From Terebella lapidaria (taxonomy: Eukaryota > Annelida > Polychaeta > Terebellida > Terebellidae), in assembly GCA_949152475.1 (NCBI GenBank), contig OX424555.1:58447977-58511976 (forward strand): a stretch of DNA of 64,000 nt, in the 5' to 3' direction. How positions within the stretch are numbered: the stretch's first letter is position 1; each line of letters begins with the position of its first letter. A program made the translations under genes and the position numbers. The notes under the pieces are model-generated. The model had not been told where the DNA came from, did no database searches, and saw only the letters and a program-made list of their open reading frames with translations. Of this stretch, positions 58,254-64,000 are shown in pieces.

Positions 58254-59086
58254 GAGTCGTATAATGTGTTGGTGGAATTAGCTTATTTGGCTTGCATGTT
58301 ATGCGATAGCATCTATAGAACCGATAGCAACACGCTCAATTACTCCGCAGTCAAATTTGGAGGGGAAACATGACGTGAACGTATTGTTTATTATGCTACA
58401 GTTGCGACGTTGACATCTTATATTGAAGGTATTATTTCCTCTGTATTTCCTGATTATACGAATATTTTGAAGTTTATAATTACTTTTTCTCTCACCTTAT
58501 TAAGAATTGATTTGTTCAAAATTGGGATAAAACATTCGCATAATCATATTTCTAGTGATATTCAGCAAATTCACACACATTCTGTAATTACACTCATTTT
58601 CATGAGATCTTCATTTTCACGAATTTCGCGAGGTGGTTAATGTCGACAAGACCTAACAAATTTGTATGTATGCCATATTCTAACCATCCCGCTGAAACCA
58701 ATACAAAGATATATACATGTATATCATAACTATCACAATATATACATGTATATCACAACTTACAAGTTATTTTATTGAAGTATTCGATTCTAGTATTAAG
58801 ATCAGTCTGTCATCTGTTTTTGATATTGCGATAAGCATCAGGGAAAACAAATGAACGTGGAACCAATACCCGAGTACAGAGTATTCCGAGCGAACGAAAC
58901 AAGGTCCGTTATCCAATCTCAACATCCAGTGTCAGGCAAAATCGAGAAAATTGTATGGAATTTCATGAATTCCCAAATAAGGCCATAGGGGTGAAATCAA
59001 GTGTTCCGGAGAGAGTTAACAGTTCCTTCCCAGGTTTGGCACTCGGCTTGACCCCCCCCCCCCCAAAAAAAAAAAAAAAAAAAGAA
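58254..59086. other. Non-coding stretch upstream of receptor exons
   Basis: No exon is recognised. A 30-bp direct repeat with ATATATACATGTATATCA lies at about 58705-58760. A C-run followed by an A-run lies at 59050-59083, next to the Penelope-like fragment. Confidence 0.45.
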
Positions 59087-59745
59087 TACATGCAACATAT
59101 TTGGTATACTTATCAACGAGATCGTGATAGCGTCCATAGAATTTCTTGAAAGCAGTTGTTAATATCAGTAAAACATACACGTGTCGTAGCAGTCTAGTAC
59201 GAAAGCGTATTAGGGCCAGGTTGTATGTCAAAAATTTAAGGTGTCTAATTCGTGATCTCGTATTACAAAGTCAGTTGGAAATTTCGGTGAACAAAATCCT
59301 CATAGCCGCAACTAGCTCTGGAATAGCGTATGAGTTGTGAGAAAAACATACCATATGCTGGCCACATAGGAGTGCTGCTGTTTAGGAGGGAAATTGACTA
59401 TGGAAAATTTGAAATCATCACGTGTGTCAATCTATGCGTGATGAAGTATTGAAAAATTAGAGGAATCTGTAACATACATGTAGTACCTCTAATTTCAAAT
59501 TCCTCCGGATATGACATCTAAAAAATCAGCAAGCCTAGGACTATTCAGTGACAATACATCATCCATGTACCGGAAAGCGAAATTAAAAGTACTAGCTTGT
59601 TTCTGAGATCTTCCTCTTTGTAGTCTATGCTGGATGAAATCTGATTCATACGAGTATGAAAACAGGTCTGCCAACAATGTTGCATAGTTGGTACCCTTAG
59701 GAATACCGATATATTGTTGAAATATTCGACCACCAAATTCCACAA
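59087..59745 (-). mobile_element. Penelope-like retroelement fragment
   Basis: The minus strand carries reverse transcriptase wording typical of a widespread Penelope-like group: FGGRIFQQYIGIPKGTN, then FAFRYMDDVLSLNSP with the catalytic DD, then further downstream parts including KKFYGRYHDLVDKY. It is a broken partial copy with several interruptions and without its 5' part; it looks old. The family assignment is by motif memory and is tentative. It lies between receptor exons and the DIRS-type element. Confidence 0.7.
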
Positions 59746-60190
59746 AGAAAATTACCCATATTCACAACGTCCGTTTCAGTATATTTATGTGGAACGTCTG
59801 AATAATCTTTCGCAAAACAAACCGTATTTATATTTGAAACAAATATTGATAGCGAATGTTTTGATAGACGTCACTAGAAAGTGTGTGAGTATGTAGATAT
59901 TCCAACAGATTTGGAATTTTTTAATATATCTGGTTTATACCACTTATAAAATAGGTGAGTCCACAGTATTTCTGAGACCTTGTTCCATTTTGGACAATAT
60001 ATATATAACTGTTAGTTTAGAGAGGGCTTTGGTTGAACATGATACCGAACCTGCATGAAATATACCTTGGTTTGTACGCATTTTTGTGTTTTGATGTTAT
60101 ACAATCCTATTGTATTGAGTAAATGTGAGTGTTTTGATCGCCACTGTAAACAACGTACATTCCCCGTAGCTGTTGTAAATAGCCAATTCA
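59746..60190. other. Non-coding stretch before the DIRS-type element
   Basis: Nothing recognisable; part of it may be the 5' remainder of the Penelope-like fragment. Confidence 0.4.
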
Positions 60191-60522
60191 TGTAATTCAT
60201 TGTTCCGGGCCAGTAACTTGTCACTTATGTCCTCAGTCGCAATACTCCTGTTGTAAACTCATTCAAACAAACAAATCGTGTATTTCATTGTTCCGGGCCA
60301 GTAACTTGGCGCTTAGCTCAGTCGCACAGTCTATGTATATGTTTACTAATTGTTTGTTTGTTCCCTGCCTTATAAATTCGGCCCTAGATCTCGGGAATTT
60401 ATTCAGCCACTCGGACGCCACGCTATTCGCATCAAATTACGTCGTATATTTTCATTTTACTTGCCTCGTATCTTTACTGTGTTTTTCAACTGCCTTTATA
60501 TATTGTAGCTGACATCGGGAGA

Positions 60523-61653
60523 ATGGCAACTGCAGAGACCGATGATGTGGCTGGAACAACCGAACAGTCGAACGGCTCGACTGCCGACACGGACTCCTTT
60601 GTGTTCGACACTTGGTCCAAAGAAACGGGACTGACCAGAAAAACGGAGAAAATTCTGCGGAGTGAGGAGCTTACCACAGAAAGGACACTGACTCTGCTCA
60701 ACCCCAGTGATATTGCCGGACTCGCCTTGTCGTTAGGCCAACGGAAACTCCTGGAAGCTGCTGTCGCTGATCTACGACGGACGTCGCCTGCTGAAACCCC
60801 GCCTTCCGACACTGGATCCCTTCCGGCTACAGAGAACCACTCCACTGACACGAGCTCACGTGCACCGCTGTCTCAACCAAGCCCTCGTAGACGAACCCCC
60901 ACCGACAACTTCAGTCTCGACGATGTATCCCGCGTCGTATCGACTCTGCTGGGTGATGGTCCGAATGCAGTTGCAAGTACCGAGCCCGTCGCTATGCCTG
61001 CCACAGGTATATGTAGTAACCGTGAACTTTCTCATACACCCAGTGGCCCAGATAGAGACATTAACGCAAATGGTAATTTGGATTTTTTGAATGTTCACAC
61101 ATATGTTAACTCACTTAAAGGGTTGGAATCGCCTAGTGACATGGTACTGTCTACATGTAAATCATCAGGTGACCAGTTGGTGCTAAAAACTAAAACCAAT
61201 GTTAAATTTGATTCTCTTTCACCGGCACAATGGTGTGCAGCCAACTGTGCTATAGTTCAAGAATTGTTCACAAAAGCAGGCTCCCCTAATCTGGTTCACC
61301 AGTACTTAGAGTATATGAGACGTGTTTGTGAGCTTGCGGAGTACTATGAGTGGCAATCGGTTTTGCGCTACGACAAAGCTTTCAGAACAATGCAATTGAA
61401 AACGTCGTGTAGGTGGGATTCTGACCACCCTCATATTGATCGATTGTATTTGCGTGCCAAAACTCAAACTGTCAGAAACAGATTTGACCGTAGACCTAGA
61501 TCCTATTCTGAACCTTGCAAGTTGTATAACATTGGCAAATGTAACTTCAACCCATGCAGATATCAACATGTTTGTAGTGTAAGTGGTTGTAACATGGCTC
61601 ACTCTCAACTCGAACACTCTAACTCCCGACCACAGTTCACGTCAAAAAACTAG
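60523..61653 (+). CDS. Gag-like protein of the DIRS-type element
   Basis: A frame of 376 codons. An N-terminal helical region (about residues 30-85) looks SAM-like. The middle is serine/threonine-rich, and the C terminus has cysteine/histidine zinc-knuckle patterns (CKLYNIGKCNFNPCRYQH and CSVSGCNMAH). It is the usual nucleic-acid-binding first product of such elements. Confidence 0.75.
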   Translation: MATAETDDVAGTTEQSNGSTADTDSFVFDTWSKETGLTRKTEKILRSEELTTERTLTLLNPSDIAGLALSLGQRKLLEAAVADLRRTSPAETPPSDTGSLPATENHSTDTSSRAPLSQPSPRRRTPTDNFSLDDVSRVVSTLLGDGPNAVASTEPVAMPATGICSNRELSHTPSGPDRDINANGNLDFLNVHTYVNSLKGLESPSDMVLSTCKSSGDQLVLKTKTNVKFDSLSPAQWCAANCAIVQELFTKAGSPNLVHQYLEYMRRVCELAEYYEWQSVLRYDKAFRTMQLKTSCRWDSDHPHIDRLYLRAKTQTVRNRFDRRPRSYSEPCKLYNIGKCNFNPCRYQHVCSVSGCNMAHSQLEHSNSRPQFTSKN

Positions 61654-61658
61654 GCGGC

Positions 61659-63329
61659 GTGGCGTCCAAGTATTCTGAGTGGGATAAGCTCTTACAAGAT
61701 GACCCCGATCGTTTGTACTTGTTGGCTGGTTTAAGTGAGGGGTTCCGAATTGTAGATAGTGAAACTGTCTTAGATTCGGTTGAAGTCGATAATTACAAAT
61801 CCGCAATAGACAATTCAGAATTAGTGGAAGATCAGATTAAGTTTGAACTAGCTGAGGGTCGCTATGCTTTAGTCTCCGAAAAACCTGCTATTGTTAGTGC
61901 TTTGGGTGCTATTAAAAAAGCTGACGGTCGTGTTCGTCTTATCCATGACTGTAGTAGGCCCTTTTCTATGTCTCTAAATGATCACGTGTCATTCTCGGAA
62001 AAAATGACTTATCAGTCCATCAATGATGCATGTGCCCTCGTTAACCAAGGCTATTATATGTGCAAGATTGACCTTAAATCGGTAAATAGGTCGGTGCCCA
62101 TACACCCTTCTAATTATAAATTCTCTGGTATAAAGTGGAAGTTTCCAGGCGAAAATGCTTCCCGTTATATGATTGATAAACGACTAATGTTCGGAAGTAA
62201 ACTAGCACCTAGTATTTTTCACAGGCTTTCCCAGGCTATTAGACGCATCATGTATAATTTGTATAATGTCACCATTGTTTCGTATCTGGACGATTTTTTC
62301 TTGTGTGCCCCATCGTACGAAGAATGTAATAATAACTTGTTTCTGCTTCTCCATCTTTTGCGCAGATTAGGTTTTGATATTGCATGGGATAAAGTAGTAT
62401 CTCCAACTCAGAATATCGTGTTTTTGGGTCTCCATCTTGACTCTAAAGCTATGCTGGTTACGTTGCCTCAAGATAAGTTGGTATCGTTGCAGAATCTCAT
62501 TGACGCATTTCTTTCTATAAAGCGCGCAAGTAAACGGGAGTTAGAAAGCTTGGCTGGTAAGCTCAATTATGCTGCGCAAGTCGTGCGTGGAGGTAGGACT
62601 TACCTCAGGCGCTTACTTGATTTCATGCAAAAACTCAAACTCCCCCACCATAAGGCTAAGCTCTCGCGCGAGTTCTATTTGGACCTTCAGTGGTGGGCAG
62701 CGTGTATTCGAGAGTGTAATGGCAGGGAGATTGTCTCCGCACCTCGTGATATTTATGTGGTTAGGATTGACGCATGCTCTAGGGGTTGTGGTTTTGCTTG
62801 TGGCCCGGATTGGGGTTACATTAACTGGGATATCGACTTCCCTCTGGCCAAAGACCTCCACATTAATGACAAAGAGGTTATGTCGGTTCTGTTTGCTGTT
62901 CGTAGATGGGCCACGGTGTTTAAGGGTGCTCGCTTATTAGTTGGTACAGACAGTACTACGGCTCGTTGCATTATAAGTAAGCGCACTTCAAAGAACGTTG
63001 TTGTTATGCAGGCACTACGTGAAATTTGGTATTGGTCGGTAAAATTTGACATTGAACTGGTCGCCTTCCATATTCCCGGTCATCATAATGGAATTGCAGA
63101 TTCTATCTCCCGTATCCACTCACTCGGGGAGGCTATGAGACTTCGGTCTTACCTTTACATATATTCTATGCCAGAATTCCCTCTACCGTTCCACATGTCT
63201 TACGAATCTTTCCTGTTTATTTCGCAGAGCTGGAACAATCACTGGACCAGGATATTGCATTCTACCGCTCTCGAGCGTTCGCGGAAAGCACTAAGAAGTC
63301 GTACAGGTCCTTTGTCCACTCTTACCTAA
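61659..63329 (+). CDS. Reverse transcriptase-RNase H of the DIRS-type element
   Basis: A frame of about 556 codons. Reverse transcriptase blocks include GRVRLIHDCSRPF, LMFGSKLAPSIFHRL and the catalytic YLDDFF (about 62281-62300). RNase H-like sequence follows (VRIDACSRGCGFACG, LLVGTDSTTARC, PGHHNGIADSISR). The order fits DIRS/Ngaro-type elements. Confidence 0.85.
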   Translation: MASKYSEWDKLLQDDPDRLYLLAGLSEGFRIVDSETVLDSVEVDNYKSAIDNSELVEDQIKFELAEGRYALVSEKPAIVSALGAIKKADGRVRLIHDCSRPFSMSLNDHVSFSEKMTYQSINDACALVNQGYYMCKIDLKSVNRSVPIHPSNYKFSGIKWKFPGENASRYMIDKRLMFGSKLAPSIFHRLSQAIRRIMYNLYNVTIVSYLDDFFLCAPSYEECNNNLFLLLHLLRRLGFDIAWDKVVSPTQNIVFLGLHLDSKAMLVTLPQDKLVSLQNLIDAFLSIKRASKRELESLAGKLNYAAQVVRGGRTYLRRLLDFMQKLKLPHHKAKLSREFYLDLQWWAACIRECNGREIVSAPRDIYVVRIDACSRGCGFACGPDWGYINWDIDFPLAKDLHINDKEVMSVLFAVRRWATVFKGARLLVGTDSTTARCIISKRTSKNVVVMQALREIWYWSVKFDIELVAFHIPGHHNGIADSISRIHSLGEAMRLRSYLYIYSMPEFPLPFHMSYESFLFISQSWNNHWTRILHSTALERSRKALRSRTGPLSTLT

Positions 63330-64000
63330 CGTTTTGCATATCTATGGGTTATAGACCAGTTCCTGTCTCTCAGACACATTTAGCTAGGTATGTGGTTCAT
63401 TTGTCTAAGCGGTTGTCTCCTAAGTCTATAACCCGTTACTTGTCATCTGTCCGGTTACTGCACATAGAATCTAGTCATCCCAACCCTATGTCTGACAACT
63501 GGTTCTTAAAGTCTCTCATTCGTGGTATTAACAGAGAGATTCCTTCCCACGTCAATAGGAAGTTGCCTATAACCCCTGGTATCCTTCGCCAAATTCACTC
63601 GGTTCTAGACCTGCACTCCCCTAAGGATCGTATCTTTTGGGCCGTATGTTTAACCATGTTTTTTGGCTTTTTCCGTAAGTCCAGTGTTTTGCAACCAGTA
63701 TCATCGTTCGACCCGTCTAAACACTTGCGTCGGTGTGATTTTACTCCAGCCTCTTGGGGTGTTGTCATAAAAATCAGACATTCTAAGACCATTCAGTTAC
63801 ATCAACGCTGCATCGAGGTTCCACTGGTTACCATACCTGGGTCAGTTTTATGTCCAGTTACGGCAGTACTTACAGCCTTCGTCATTACTCAAGGGTCTGA
63901 TCTCCAAGGTCCTCCGTTTGTGGTACCATCCCCTACAGGATATGCCTCACTCTCCCCTCAAACATTTGTCCGCAACTTAAAAAGTTACCTTTCCATGTTA
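63270..64000 (+). CDS. Tyrosine recombinase of the DIRS-type element (partial)
   Basis: The frame overlaps the end of the RNase H frame and continues to the window edge. It has the N-terminal core-binding part (SFVHSYLTFCISMGYRPV) and the start of the catalytic domain (LTMFFGFFRKSSVL). The C-terminal active-site residues lie outside the window. Confidence 0.75.

Larger units (their letters stand above)
60195..64000 (+). mobile_element. DIRS-type tyrosine-recombinase retroelement (runs off the window)
   Basis: Order of parts: a leader (about 60195-60522) with a repeated terminal-like segment containing TTGTTCCGGGCCAGTAACTT at about 60202 and 60281; a Gag-like frame 60523-61653; a reverse transcriptase-RNase H frame 61659-63329; and a tyrosine-recombinase frame from about 63270 to the edge, overlapping the previous one as is usual in this order. 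It has recombinase instead of a DDE integrase. Within the window it looks whole, with no breaks seen, so it is probably young. The 3' end lies outside. Confidence 0.85.

Noticed and set aside
59016-59149. Proline/lysine-rich frame across the C-run and A-run
   Set aside because: It is a translation of homopolymers next to a retroelement fragment, not a gene.
1-64000. CRISPR arrays, operons, ribosome binding sites, tRNA or rRNA genes
   Set aside because: The sequence is clearly eukaryotic; the tandem arrays are minisatellites without spacer structure, and no tRNA or rRNA signature was seen by eye.

Overview
This window looks like nuclear DNA of a marine invertebrate animal. The reasons are spliced genes with GT-AG introns, PAN/EGF/kringle secreted proteins, an ionotropic-receptor-like channel, and a dense mix of L1-Tx1-like and CR1/Jockey-like LINEs, a Penelope-like fragment, a DIRS-type element and many TIR elements. 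AT-rich non-coding DNA with frequent TACATGTA words and dispersed repeats carrying the TGACCTTGAATTTGACC motif also fits. The IR-like receptor hints at a protostome (mollusc, brachiopod, annelid or similar), but I cannot place the species.

Layout. 1-5 kb holds a NADAR-domain reading frame (minus) and a 5'-truncated L1-Tx1-like LINE (plus). 5.8-7.8 kb holds a three-exon gene (A, minus) for a small secreted PAN-EGF-kringle protein. 11.3-15.0 kb holds a single-exon gene (plus) for a 1215-residue fusion of a TPT-type sugar/nucleotide-sugar transporter, a degenerate glycosyltransferase-like domain, a polysaccharide-pyruvyl-transferase-like domain and a DXD glycosyltransferase. 15-28 kb is mostly repeats. 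27.9-39.9 kb is a diverged duplicate of the 7.9-14.1 kb region: it carries a broken copy of the fusion gene (37.2-39.9 kb) and has about 5 kb of repeats and a LINE inserted at one point. 42.3-43.7 kb and 47.4-49.2 kb hold two further minus-strand paralogues (B, C) with PAN-EGF-EGF-kringle order. 50.7-58.1 kb holds the 3' part of a minus-strand ionotropic glutamate receptor/IR-like gene with at least seven phase-consistent exons. 59-60 kb is a Penelope-like remnant, and 60.2 kb to the edge is a DIRS-type tyrosine-recombinase retroelement that runs out of the window.

How the genes fit together. The window is a locally duplicated neighbourhood: the kringle genes and the fusion gene both have relatives within 40 kb on matching strands. 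The fusion protein would couple import of a donor into the Golgi lumen with glycan assembly there, possibly including pyruvylation. The kringle proteins are secreted and the receptor is a plasma-membrane channel; nothing in the sequence links these three functions. The fusion gene is the most novel item. Exon junctions were worked out by hand from splice signals, reading phase and paralogue comparison; no transcript evidence was available.
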